Below are positions 25,227 to 34,086 of a stretch of DNA of 64,000 nucleotides, one piece after another. This DNA is from Arctic95D-9 sp035967665 (GTDB taxonomy: Bacteria > Verrucomicrobiota > Verrucomicrobiia > Verrucomicrobiales > DEV007). Both the position numbers and the translations under genes were made by a program. The notes beneath the pieces were generated by a model. The model made no database searches. It was not told where the DNA came from and saw only the letters and a program-made list of their open reading frames with translations. The stretch covers positions 186,001 to 250,000 of the forward strand of contig JAYWLB010000113.1 in assembly GCA_035967665.1 (NCBI GenBank), in the 5' to 3' direction. Position 1 is the stretch's first letter, and every line of letters starts with the position of its first letter.

Positions 25227-27545
25227 ATGAATCAACCCTCCAAACCGGATAAGGAAATTCTTGTCCAGCCGCCGGTAGAACATACCGGAATCAAGGTTTC
25301 GAAGCCCAAAACGTATGCTGCGGGGCTCGAGGCTGTGACGTCCTCTTTCAAGCATGTCTTCGGACTTGCCGGCCTCGTTCGCGGCGCGAAGGGAATGATC
25401 CGCTTGAATCAGAAGAACGGGTTTGATTGTCCGTCCTGTGCGTGGCCGGATCCTGACGATCATCGCGCCAAGTCCGAGTTCTGCGAGAACGGTGCCAAAG
25501 CGCTCGCTTCCGAGACGACGAAGCGCAGGGTTGATCCGGCATTTTTTGCGAAGCATTCTGTCGCTGAATTATCGCAACAATCCGATTATTGGATGGAGCA
25601 ACAGGGCCGTTTGACGGAACCGGTGGTTTTGCGTCCCGGGGCGACTCATTACGAAGCGATCGAATGGGATGAGGCGTTTGCACTCCTCGCTGAATCGCTC
25701 AACGGGCTGGATGATCCCAATGAGGCGATTTTCTACACCTCGGGTCGCACCGTTAACGAGAGCGCTTTCCTCTACGGTATCTTTGTGAGGATGTTCGGGA
25801 CTAACAACCTGCCGGATTGTTCCAACATGTGCCACGAGTCGAGCGGGGCTGCGATGACAAAATCAGTGGGAGTAGGCAAGGGAACGGTAACGCTCAAGGA
25901 CATTGAGACCGCGGAAACCCTTCTCGTTGTCGGGCAGAATCCGGGCACCAATCACCCGCGCATGCTCAGTTCACTTCAAACCGCGGTGAGAGGTGGTGCC
26001 GAGGTGATCGCGGTCAATCCGATGAAAGAAGCGGGCTTGATCGGCTTTGCCCACCCGCAGGAGATGTTGGGAATGATGGGCGTGGCGACTCCGCTGGCAA
26101 CGCAGTATCTGGGCGTGAATATCAACGGGGATCAGGCTCTTTTCCAGGGACTCAGCAAGGCAGTCCTGGAGCTTGAGGAAGAGTCTCCCGGCGAGGTGAT
26201 CGATCACCGGTTTATCGAAGAATACACCACAGGTTCGGAGGAGTTCATTGCCCATATCAAAACGATTGATTGGGATGAGGTTGTGCTTCGTTCAGGGATT
26301 CCTGTCGAAGACATCAGGGCGGCGGCCAAAAATATCGTCCGTGGTGAGAAAAAACTCATCACCTGTTGGGCGATGGGGCTGACTCAACACCGGAACTCGG
26401 TCGCCACCTTGCACGATGTCGTGAATCTGCATCTTCTCCTTGGCGCTATCGGGCGTCCCGGAGCGGGGCTTTGTCCGGTTCGAGGGCACAGCAATGTTCA
26501 GGGCGATCGAACCATGGGGATTTTCGAGAAAATGCCGGAGAGCTTCCACGACAGGATCGATTCCGTTTTTCAATTCAAGTCTCCGCGTGCCGTCGGCTAC
26601 GATGTGGTCAATTCGATTCTGGCAATGCATGAAGGCAAGGCGTCGGTGTTCTTCGCGATGGGCGGAAACTTCCTCCAGGCTTCTCCCGATACCGATTTTA
26701 CGGCGGAGGCATTGCAGAAGTGCAAGCTCACGGCTCATGTTGCCACGAAGCTCAATCGTGGTCATTTGGTGACCGGTGAGACCGGGCTGATTCTTCCTTG
26801 TCTTGGCCGCAGTGAGGCTGATCGCGCTGAGAACGGTGAGCTTCAATTTGCAACGGTCGAGAATTCCATGGGGGTGATCCACAAAACGCAGGGCACCCTC
26901 GACCCGATTTCTGATCAGCTTCTCAGCGAGATTGAGATCGTGGCACGGCTTGCCGAGGCGACACTGGGAGAAAAATCGACGCTCGATTACCGGCATGCAG
27001 CGCGCGACTATGACCGGGTGCGGGATCTCATCGAGAAAACCATCCCCGGTTTTGAAAACTTCAATGAGCGGGTTCGGCACCCAGGAGGCTTCTATCTCTA
27101 TAACGGTGCCGCAAACCGCGTCTTCGAAACGGAATCAGGAAAAGCCGGATTCAGCACCGAAGAAATGAGTTCGGTTGATTTGGCTGAGGGCGAGTTGGTT
27201 CTCATGACGATTCGGAGCCATGACCAGTTTAATACGACTGTTTACGGTCTCCACGATCGCTACCGCGGGATTCACAATGAGCGACGCATCGTTTTCATGA
27301 ATACCGAAGACATGGTCGAACGGGGAATCAAACCGCTTCAAAAGGTAACGGTGTCGAATCATTCGGGGGGACGTGACCGTGTCGTTTCAGGTTTTCTCGC
27401 GATTCCCTATGAATTGCCGAAAAGCGCTGTTGCAGGATACTTTCCCGAGCTCAATGCGCTCGTACCGATCGACTCCGTCGCTGCCATCTCCAACACACCG
27501 ACCTCGAAGTCGATTCCGGTCGTGATCACAGCAGAAGCCGGTTAA
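25227..27545 (+). CDS. FdhF/YdeP-type molybdopterin oxidoreductase
   Basis: The 772-residue protein matches the YdeP branch of the formate dehydrogenase alpha family. An N-terminal Fe-S motif FDCPSCAW gives Cys68 and Cys71, with Cys86 as a likely third ligand. The molybdopterin domains contain FYTSGRTVNESAF, LPDCSNMCHESSGAAM and a WAMGLTQHRNSV segment. The C-terminal dinucleotide-binding domain includes RSHDQFNTTVYG. No signal peptide is seen, so it is cytoplasmic. YdeP-like proteins are linked to acid resistance and formate-type redox chemistry, but the substrate is unproven. No partner subunit, FdhD or cofactor gene is adjacent, which suggests a stand-alone enzyme. Confidence 0.9.
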   Translation: MNQPSKPDKEILVQPPVEHTGIKVSKPKTYAAGLEAVTSSFKHVFGLAGLVRGAKGMIRLNQKNGFDCPSCAWPDPDDHRAKSEFCENGAKALASETTKRRVDPAFFAKHSVAELSQQSDYWMEQQGRLTEPVVLRPGATHYEAIEWDEAFALLAESLNGLDDPNEAIFYTSGRTVNESAFLYGIFVRMFGTNNLPDCSNMCHESSGAAMTKSVGVGKGTVTLKDIETAETLLVVGQNPGTNHPRMLSSLQTAVRGGAEVIAVNPMKEAGLIGFAHPQEMLGMMGVATPLATQYLGVNINGDQALFQGLSKAVLELEEESPGEVIDHRFIEEYTTGSEEFIAHIKTIDWDEVVLRSGIPVEDIRAAAKNIVRGEKKLITCWAMGLTQHRNSVATLHDVVNLHLLLGAIGRPGAGLCPVRGHSNVQGDRTMGIFEKMPESFHDRIDSVFQFKSPRAVGYDVVNSILAMHEGKASVFFAMGGNFLQASPDTDFTAEALQKCKLTAHVATKLNRGHLVTGETGLILPCLGRSEADRAENGELQFATVENSMGVIHKTQGTLDPISDQLLSEIEIVARLAEATLGEKSTLDYRHAARDYDRVRDLIEKTIPGFENFNERVRHPGGFYLYNGAANRVFETESGKAGFSTEEMSSVDLAEGELVLMTIRSHDQFNTTVYGLHDRYRGIHNERRIVFMNTEDMVERGIKPLQKVTVSNHSGGRDRVVSGFLAIPYELPKSAVAGYFPELNALVPIDSVAAISNTPTSKSIPVVITAEAG

Positions 27546-27547
27546 GC

Positions 27548-27569
27548 CGGCGAGTGCCCTTACTCGCCG
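27548..27569. terminator. Possible two-way terminator hairpin between convergent genes
   Basis: CGGCGAGT (27548-27555) and ACTCGCCG (27562-27569) form a perfect 8-bp stem over a GCCCTT loop. It begins 3 bases after the oxidoreductase stop and covers the stop codon of the convergent sulfatase. No T-run follows on either strand, so intrinsic termination is uncertain. Confidence 0.45.
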
Positions 27570-28945
27570 ATTCTCCCCACCAACTGACTCGGGACGCGCT
27601 CCAGTCCCTGCTCGTGCTTCTCTGCGAGTTCCTGAAGCGACTTGAGGACTTCCGGATTCGCGGCGGCAACGTCCCACTGCTCGCCCGGGTCGAGGCCGAG
27701 ATGGTAGAGGAGGGGAGGATTGTGAATTTCAGGCTTCTTCTGGCTCGTGTAGCTTGTTTTTGTTTTGAAGTGAGCTTTGAACTGGCCTTTCCTCACGGCG
27801 AAGAGCTGCTCGCCGTGATAGTAGAACATCTCGTTTCGGGGGCCTTTCTCAGTTTCTCCTTTAAGAAAGGCGGAGAGGTCGTGTCCGTCGTAGGTGCGAT
27901 CATCGGGCAGGGTGCCTCCTGCCAGGCTGACAAAGGTTGGAAGGAGATCGAGGGTTGCTCCCATTTCGTGGACGACTTGTGGTTCGATCGTTCCCGGCCA
28001 GGCCATGATCGTCGGCTCCCGCATGCCGCCCTCCCAGGTGGAGCCTTTTCCGTCGCGCAGCATCCCCGCAGTTCCCCCGTGATGCTTGAATTTGAGCCAG
28101 GGGCCGTTGTCTGAGGTGAAGACAACGAGAGTTTCCTCACTCACTCCGGCGGCATCGAGGGCCTTCCTCACTTCGCCGACAGACCAATCGATTTCCTCGA
28201 TGACGTCGCCGTAAATTCCGGCGGTGGAGGTGTCTTTGAAGGCATCGCTGCGAAAGAGCGGGATGTGCGGGAGATTGTGAGCGAGGTAGATGAAAAAGGG
28301 CTCGTCGCCGAACTCGTTGATCTTTTTGACGGCCTCTTCGGTGAAGCGGCGCGTGATCGTGGTTTGATCGGCAGGTCGCTCTACAATTTCTTCGTTTCGC
28401 ATCAGCGGCACGTTGTAGAGAGAGAAGTCTCCCTTATCAGCGAGTTCGAAGTGGCTCTCCTTGCGAGTCATATCCATGTCATTGGAGTAGGGGATTCCGA
28501 AGTAGCTCTCGAATCCGTGACTGGTAGGTAGAAACTCCGGCAGGTGACCGAGATGCCATTTGCCGACGGCGGCGGTTCGATAGCCTTGCTTCTTTAAGGC
28601 GGAGGCAATCGTGATCTCAGAGGTGGGGAGCCCGCCGGATGAGTCGGGGAAGAGGACGCGGCGCGTATCCGAACACATCCCGTTTCTGACCGGAAGTCTC
28701 CCGGTGAGGAGCCCGGCGCGACTTGGAGTGCAGACGCAGGCAGCGACATAGAAGTTGGTCCACTTCTGCCCCTCGGCAGCCATCTTGTCGAGGTTGGGGG
28801 TCTTGATCGTAGGGTGTCCGAAGGTGGATAGATCGCCGTAACCCATGTCGTCGCAGAAAATGACAACAAAGTTGGGTTTGTCAGCACTGAGAGAAATTGA
28901 TGCGGCTGCAAACAGGACGATGAGAGAAAAGAGAGCGGCTTTCAT
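27560..28945 (-). CDS. Secreted sulfatase
   Basis: The ATG at 28945 gives a signal peptide (MKAALFSLIVLFAAASISLSA); an in-frame ATG at 28999 only adds a charged leader. Family signatures are FCDDMGYGDLS near the start, Cys72 in CTPSR (formylglycine site), GKWHLG and TSDNGPW. The size (461 residues) is usual for family S1 sulfatases. It is divergent from the NagB gene with a perfect palindrome in between, which fits removal of sulfate from an amino sugar before it reaches NagB. The exact sugar is unknown. Confidence 0.92.
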   Translation of the reverse strand: MKAALFSLIVLFAAASISLSADKPNFVVIFCDDMGYGDLSTFGHPTIKTPNLDKMAAEGQKWTNFYVAACVCTPSRAGLLTGRLPVRNGMCSDTRRVLFPDSSGGLPTSEITIASALKKQGYRTAAVGKWHLGHLPEFLPTSHGFESYFGIPYSNDMDMTRKESHFELADKGDFSLYNVPLMRNEEIVERPADQTTITRRFTEEAVKKINEFGDEPFFIYLAHNLPHIPLFRSDAFKDTSTAGIYGDVIEEIDWSVGEVRKALDAAGVSEETLVVFTSDNGPWLKFKHHGGTAGMLRDGKGSTWEGGMREPTIMAWPGTIEPQVVHEMGATLDLLPTFVSLAGGTLPDDRTYDGHDLSAFLKGETEKGPRNEMFYYHGEQLFAVRKGQFKAHFKTKTSYTSQKKPEIHNPPLLYHLGLDPGEQWDVAAANPEVLKSLQELAEKHEQGLERVPSQLVGRIGE

Positions 28946-29016
28946 GAGGCAGGGAGTGTCCCTATCGGGCGACTTTTTTGCAATGCAATTTGCAGACATC
29001 TTCCCGCAATACGTGA

Positions 29017-29031
29017 CGGGTCAGTGACCCG
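29017..29031. promoter_or_regulatory. Palindrome between divergent sulfatase and nagB
   Basis: CGGGTCA and TGACCCG form a perfect 7+1+7 inverted repeat. It is 72 bases from the sulfatase start and 47 bases from the nagB start, a suitable place for a shared operator. It also resembles the GGTCAnTGACC core of the dispersed repeat, so it might instead be a decayed copy of that element. Confidence 0.4.
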
Positions 29032-29077
29032 GGAACTATTGACACGTCCCCCCGCTCAGGAGAGCATAAGCCACGCT

Positions 29078-31027
29078 ATGACCACCCCACTGGATTCCGC
29101 CCCCATCCTGGAAGCTTCAGGCAAGAAGCAATCGACTCAGCAGGAACGATTTGAGAAAGTAAGGACGTTGGTCCACTCCGACTCCAATTCAGCCTCGAAA
29201 GCACTCGCTGAGGAGGTTGCTGAGATGATCCGAGCGAGGCAGTCAGCGGGTGAGAGCTTTGTCCTCGGGCTCGCTACGGGATCGACGCCGGTTCCTTTCT
29301 ACCGCGAACTGATCCGCTTGCATGAGGATGAGAACCTGAGTTTTCATAACGTGACGACATTCAACCTCGATGAATACTACGGTCTCACTCAGGGGCACCC
29401 CGAGAGTTATTACCGCTTCATGCGGGATCAACTATTCGACCATGTCGATATCCCGGCGGAGCAAATCAACATTCCGGATGGCACCGTGGCGATGGAGGCG
29501 GTTTACGATCACTGCCTCGACTATGAGCAGCGAATTGACAAGGCGGGCGGACTCGATCTGCAGATTCTCGGTATCGGCCGGACTGGACACATTGGATTCA
29601 ACGAACCCGGCTCTTCGGAGGATTCGATCACAAGGATGATCACTCTCGACCGGGTTACCCGTCAGGATGCTGCGGCGGATTTCATGGGCGTCGCAAACGT
29701 GCCGCGTTCGGCGATCACTATGGGCGTCGGAACGATTCTGAAAGCAAGGCGTCTTGTTCTTATGGCCTGGGGCGGCAACAAAGCCGAGATCGTGAGGGAA
29801 GCGGTCGAAGGTGAGGTCACGGATCAAATTTCAGCGAGTTTCCTGCAGGACCATGACAATGCGACTTTCCTGATCGATAAGGCGGCCTCGACGGCCCTGA
29901 CGCGCTTCCAATTTCCCTGGCTCGTGGGAACGGTTGACTGGGATGATCGCATGAGAAAGCGGGCTGTGGTCTGGCTCTCCGGTAAATTGCAGAAGCCGAT
30001 TTTGAAGCTCGTCGACGAAGACTACAATGAAAGCGGGACAGGGGAGCTGCTCGCATCCACTTCGCAGGAGGCCTACGAGGTGAACATCAGTGTTTTCAAT
30101 CATGTCCAGCATACGATCTCGGGCTGGCCGGGAGGAAAGCGGGACGCGGATGACACCCACCGTCCGGAGCGGGCCTTTCCCTTTCCAAAACGGGTTCTCG
30201 TGCTGTCCCCGGAACCGGCCGATGCGTTCATCGGGATAGGAGGCACCCTCGAACGCCTCAAGGAGCAGGGGCATATCGTGAAGCTGGTTTTTCAGACTTC
30301 GGGGAATTTGCGCGTAGCTGACGGCGCGGCTCTAAACTTTGCCCGAGTCGTTCTGGAAATGGCAGAGGAGGAATCGCATGCAAACACGAACTGGAAAAGC
30401 CAGAAGGAATACGCTGACAGCATTGTTGAGGCGATCAAAGAGAAGGGCGAGTTTGGAATTGATCCTGAAAGGGTTCGAAAACTGAAGGGGCTCATTTTGC
30501 GGGGCGAAGCCCGCGATGCTGCATCTGTTTGCCGGATGGAATCATCTGAGTCTGAGTTTGTTGACCTCCCTTTTTACGAAAATGGTAGATACCGTCGATT
30601 CCAGACCACAGAGGACGATGTCTCCCTCATGAACGGAGTCATGAATGAATTCACGCCCGATATTGTCTTCGCGACCGGTGACGCCGGTGATCCGAGTTCG
30701 GTTCAGGCGATCTGTTTCCGGGCCTTCGAAGCGGCATGGAATGAACTGAGCGGAGCCGCCTGGAGACGGGAGTGCAACGTGTGGCTTTACCGCGGTCGTG
30801 ACCGTCCCTACGAGGCGCACGAAATTGAAATGGCGGTGCCGATGAGCCCTGACCAGATGGACCGGAAAGCGGAGTCGATTCGCAAGTTTATTTCGATTGG
30901 AGATGACGATCAAAACGCCCTGATTCGCAACCGCGAAGCAGCGGCCACCTACGATGCGCTCGGGCTGGCCGAATACGAAGCCATCGAGGCATTTCAAAAG
31001 TGGAAAGGCAATAAAGCGGCGAAATGA
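29078..31027 (+). CDS. nagB: Glucosamine-6-phosphate deaminase fused to a degenerate PIG-L domain
   Basis: The ATG at 29078 follows AGGAGAG at 14 bases. Residues about 20-300 are NagB: GLATGSTPVPFYREL, FNLDEYYGL (catalytic Asp), GRTGHIGFNEPG (catalytic His loop). NagB converts glucosamine-6-phosphate to fructose-6-phosphate and ammonia. From about 370 a PIG-L/LmbE-like domain follows, as in NagB homologues of Bacteroidota. Its metal site is gone: the HPDD-type motif reads SPEPADA (377-383), and the distal HxxH-type His is replaced (GDPSSVQ). The second domain is therefore probably non-catalytic. The gene overlaps DUF167 by ATGA. Confidence 0.92.
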   Translation: MTTPLDSAPILEASGKKQSTQQERFEKVRTLVHSDSNSASKALAEEVAEMIRARQSAGESFVLGLATGSTPVPFYRELIRLHEDENLSFHNVTTFNLDEYYGLTQGHPESYYRFMRDQLFDHVDIPAEQINIPDGTVAMEAVYDHCLDYEQRIDKAGGLDLQILGIGRTGHIGFNEPGSSEDSITRMITLDRVTRQDAAADFMGVANVPRSAITMGVGTILKARRLVLMAWGGNKAEIVREAVEGEVTDQISASFLQDHDNATFLIDKAASTALTRFQFPWLVGTVDWDDRMRKRAVVWLSGKLQKPILKLVDEDYNESGTGELLASTSQEAYEVNISVFNHVQHTISGWPGGKRDADDTHRPERAFPFPKRVLVLSPEPADAFIGIGGTLERLKEQGHIVKLVFQTSGNLRVADGAALNFARVVLEMAEEESHANTNWKSQKEYADSIVEAIKEKGEFGIDPERVRKLKGLILRGEARDAASVCRMESSESEFVDLPFYENGRYRRFQTTEDDVSLMNGVMNEFTPDIVFATGDAGDPSSVQAICFRAFEAAWNELSGAAWRRECNVWLYRGRDRPYEAHEIEMAVPMSPDQMDRKAESIRKFISIGDDDQNALIRNREAAATYDALGLAEYEAIEAFQKWKGNKAAK

Positions 31028-31248
31028 AATACCTTTCAGTAAAAGTGAAACCCGGTTCAAAGCGGCCGGGGATCAGTGAACTGGAGGATGGCGTTCTCGA
31101 AGTGAGAGTGAAAGCGCCTCCAGTGGACGGGAAGGCGAATGTGGAAGTGATCAGGGCGCTTGCGAAGCATCTCGGCCTGAAGCGAAGTCAGTTGGAGATC
31201 AAGACCGGTGCCGGCTCGAAGCTGAAGCGCATTACTATCTCGGAGTGA
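31024..31248 (+). CDS. DUF167 (YggU-family) protein
   Basis: The 74-residue protein has the family pattern VKVKPGSKRPGI, then VKAPPVDGKANVEVIRALAKHLG and GAGSKLKRITI. The family is small, cytoplasmic and of unknown function, sometimes near translation or cell-wall genes. Its ATG overlaps the nagB stop (ATGA), so the two are translationally coupled. Confidence 0.88.
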   Translation: MKYLSVKVKPGSKRPGISELEDGVLEVRVKAPPVDGKANVEVIRALAKHLGLKRSQLEIKTGAGSKLKRITISE

Positions 31249-31273
31249 GAGGCACCTCTTCGTCTAAGTTCGT

Positions 31274-32443
31274 TCAAAGTCCGAAAATGGGAGCGGGAAC
31301 GAGGAAGGCGTGCTGCTCGAGAAGGCTCAATGTTCCATGCCAGCTGAGGTATTGCGTCGACCAGACGACGAAAACGTAGGCCGCCGAAACGGGAATGAAA
31401 CCCAGTCTCGTGATCCATCTTGAAGTCCAATGTGAGGCGGACTCCCTTTTTTCAGCGCGGGAAACCGCCCATCCGAGGAGGAGTCTGGCCGGGAAAATGA
31501 AGAGGACAAACAACACGTTGGGAAGCCAGGCGACTTCACGTGGTGCGAGTTCGATCTTGAGCAGGTAGAGAGGTATTGCGAAAAGCAGGGTCACAAAGAG
31601 TGCGATCCAGAAGGCGAAGGGGGCCCGGCGAAAAAGCTGCCTCGCCGGTTTCAGTGAGAGAAAGTCGCGAAATTCCCCGGTCATCGCGAAGTGGGTTTGG
31701 AGAAACGGAACGTAGAGCACTGCAAACCCGAGGAGAATCCCGCCAAACAATGAACCGAGAGCGACGACAGCGTTATTCTGGGCGCTTCCGGCGGCAATCA
31801 TGATGAGGAGTGGCAAAGCGAGCCATATCGCGGCGCCGGCAAAGCCGCGAAGTCCCAACCAGAAAAGTGCGGGGATACCAGCTGCGTTCCACTTTGCTTT
31901 CGCCGCTTCGAGGACGGGTTTGATCGAATGGGACTCTCCGAGCCAGCGAATGAATCGAATGGGCGCCGGCCAGAGAAAGTGACGGATTTTCCCCCCTCGG
32001 ATCAATGCCCAGAGAAGGTGAAGGGTCACAAGGACGATCATGATCGCGAGAAGGACCCGTAGATTGTTCGCAGACTGACTTCCCGCCTCGATCAGTTCGG
32101 CATCCTGCCAGAAGCTGTGGATGAGCCGGACAGGCAGAAACCAGAGCCATGAGGCGAGGATGATTCTTCCGAGGGTGGAGAACTCACGCAGCCCGATGAA
32201 ACCGTCTCGTATGCGGCCGCTCCGCGCAACTCGACCGGATGCCTCGAGGAGATAGCCGAGGCTGATGAGATTGAGGATCGGAATCACCGAAATGACGGCC
32301 AGCCCGAGAACAAGAGTGACGAATCCGAAAAGTGTTCGAAAGGCCGACAGGCAGCTTCCGCTGATTCGCCTGAAAATCCCCGGGGTTTGTTCTTCCGGAA
32401 GCGTAGGAGGTTGAATCGGTGTAGTGGAGGATTGAACGAGCAT
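31274..32443 (-). CDS. Multi-pass membrane protein of unknown function
   Basis: The 389 residues hold about eight to nine hydrophobic segments, starting with LFGFVTLVLGLAVISVIPILN and ending before a short C-terminal tail. The segment SLGYLLEASGRVARSGRIRDG after the first two helices is distinctive and, from memory, recurs in planctomycete and verrucomicrobial membrane proteins. No transporter or enzyme signature is visible. It lies downstream of a CNNM/CorC gene on the same strand. Confidence 0.7.
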   Translation of the reverse strand: MLVQSSTTPIQPPTLPEEQTPGIFRRISGSCLSAFRTLFGFVTLVLGLAVISVIPILNLISLGYLLEASGRVARSGRIRDGFIGLREFSTLGRIILASWLWFLPVRLIHSFWQDAELIEAGSQSANNLRVLLAIMIVLVTLHLLWALIRGGKIRHFLWPAPIRFIRWLGESHSIKPVLEAAKAKWNAAGIPALFWLGLRGFAGAAIWLALPLLIMIAAGSAQNNAVVALGSLFGGILLGFAVLYVPFLQTHFAMTGEFRDFLSLKPARQLFRRAPFAFWIALFVTLLFAIPLYLLKIELAPREVAWLPNVLFVLFIFPARLLLGWAVSRAEKRESASHWTSRWITRLGFIPVSAAYVFVVWSTQYLSWHGTLSLLEQHAFLVPAPIFGL

Positions 32444-32536
32444 TTACACCTCACCAAGACGCGCTCGTCCGGGGAATGGTTACACCTTGATAGCGATCTG
32501 CGGAAATGGTCGCTCCGTCTTGAAAAAACTGAGCCT

Positions 32537-33976
32537 CTAGCTGGCCCTGCTCGCCTGCGCTTCCTCGTCGGCTTCTTCAGCTGATGCTTCCTCTTCGGGA
32601 AGTTCGTCTTCGCGTATAAAGCGGAGATGCTGAATGGAGCGATCATCGGCTTCGATCACTTCGACTCGATAGCCGGCGATACGGGTTTCCTCTCCGTCTA
32701 CGGGGAGACGCCCGAGATGATTGGTGAGGTAGCCGCCCACGGTGCTGACGTCAGGGTCTTCCAGGTCGAGGTCATCCACTTCGTCACATAACTCGTGAAG
32801 GGGGAGCCAGCCTTCGACATTGAATTCGTCTTCACTGACGCGTTCAAATCCGGTTTCTTCGGGGTCGTCAAATTCGTCACGAATCTCTCCGACGACCTGA
32901 TCGAGGACATCATCAAACATCACCAGTCCGATCGATCCGCCGAATTCATCGACGACGAGGGCAAGGTGAGCGCGCTCCGCGAGAAAGCGTTTCAGCATTT
33001 CATCGAGAGGAAGATCTTCTGAAACCCGCATCAGATCCCGCTTCAGCGCGAAAAGATTGGGTGCTTCTTTATCCATTTCCCCGAGCAGATCCTTGATGTG
33101 GATGAGACCGAGGGTGCTGTCGAGGTGACGGTCGACGAGCGGGAATCGAGTGTGCTTTGATTCGAGTGCGATTTCCAGATTCTCGCGAAAGGTGCGATGC
33201 ACATCGAGAGCAACGACATCATTACGCGGCGTCAGGATATCGCGAACGATCAGCTCGTTCAATTCGAGGGCATTGATGAGGATGGTTTGTTCGGTCGGTG
33301 TCACTTCTTTGGCGCGACCGGTTTCCTCAACGAGGAGTCGAATCTCAGCGGCGGTGTGTGTGACGGTTCCGTTTTCCATCGGCTGAATACGGAAAAGGGA
33401 TCTCAGTAAAAAGTCCGAAGCCTTATTGATTGCCCAGATAGGCGCGGCGAAGAGGTAGTAGAAGAACGTTACCGGCTTGCTGCAGGAGATCACTGTTCCG
33501 ACGGTGCGTCGAAGACCGAATACCCGTGGAATCAACTCGCCGAAGGTCATGTGGATCACAGCGAGAATCCCCAGGCTGATTAGAAATCCGACGATGGAAT
33601 GAGACTCCTCCGGCAGATTAATGAGATTGAAGAGTGGTTCCAGATAAGATGCGACAAATGGCGTTCCAATCGCTCCGATAATAAGGCTGGAAATTGAAAT
33701 TCCGAGCTGACACGCTGATATGTAGGCGTTCAGGTTGGTCGACATCTTCAGAGCGGTGTCAGCGCCTCGGCGTCCTTCAGCGGCGGCTTCCTCGATCTGG
33801 GAAACGTGAACTTTGATCAACGCGAACTCTGACGCGACGAAGAGGGCATTGAGGAGAAGGAACGCCACCAGGATGAGGATGGAAACGAACGGTCCGGGAA
33901 GATGAAGCGCAAGCTCGGACAGCAAAGTGCTGTTGAGAGAATCAGCCTGAAAAGGCAGAACAGAAAGGGTGGTCAT
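32537..33976 (-). CDS. CNNM/CBS/CorC_HlyC-domain membrane protein
   Basis: Three to four membrane segments (CNNM/DUF21, about 30-190, with ALFVASEFALIKV and GELIPRVFGL) lead into two CBS domains (about 215-335, DILTPRNDVVALD and HIKDLLGEM). A C-terminal CorC_HlyC domain (about 390-465, GWLPLHELCDEV) and an acidic tail follow. The family is linked to magnesium and cobalt efflux or sensing; the old name haemolysin C is misleading. The CBS pair probably binds an adenine nucleotide. It is likely an inner-membrane protein. Confidence 0.9.
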   Translation of the reverse strand: MTTLSVLPFQADSLNSTLLSELALHLPGPFVSILILVAFLLLNALFVASEFALIKVHVSQIEEAAAEGRRGADTALKMSTNLNAYISACQLGISISSLIIGAIGTPFVASYLEPLFNLINLPEESHSIVGFLISLGILAVIHMTFGELIPRVFGLRRTVGTVISCSKPVTFFYYLFAAPIWAINKASDFLLRSLFRIQPMENGTVTHTAAEIRLLVEETGRAKEVTPTEQTILINALELNELIVRDILTPRNDVVALDVHRTFRENLEIALESKHTRFPLVDRHLDSTLGLIHIKDLLGEMDKEAPNLFALKRDLMRVSEDLPLDEMLKRFLAERAHLALVVDEFGGSIGLVMFDDVLDQVVGEIRDEFDDPEETGFERVSEDEFNVEGWLPLHELCDEVDDLDLEDPDVSTVGGYLTNHLGRLPVDGEETRIAGYRVEVIEADDRSIQHLRFIREDELPEEEASAEEADEEAQASRAS

Positions 33977-34086
33977 TCAAGTCTCGATAAATCGGCACCT
34001 GCAAAAAACACGAATTGGTAACAAGCGGCGCAAAGCGCGCATTTTAAGGCGAAAAAAGCAAAACTGCCAGTGATTTGTGAATCGGG

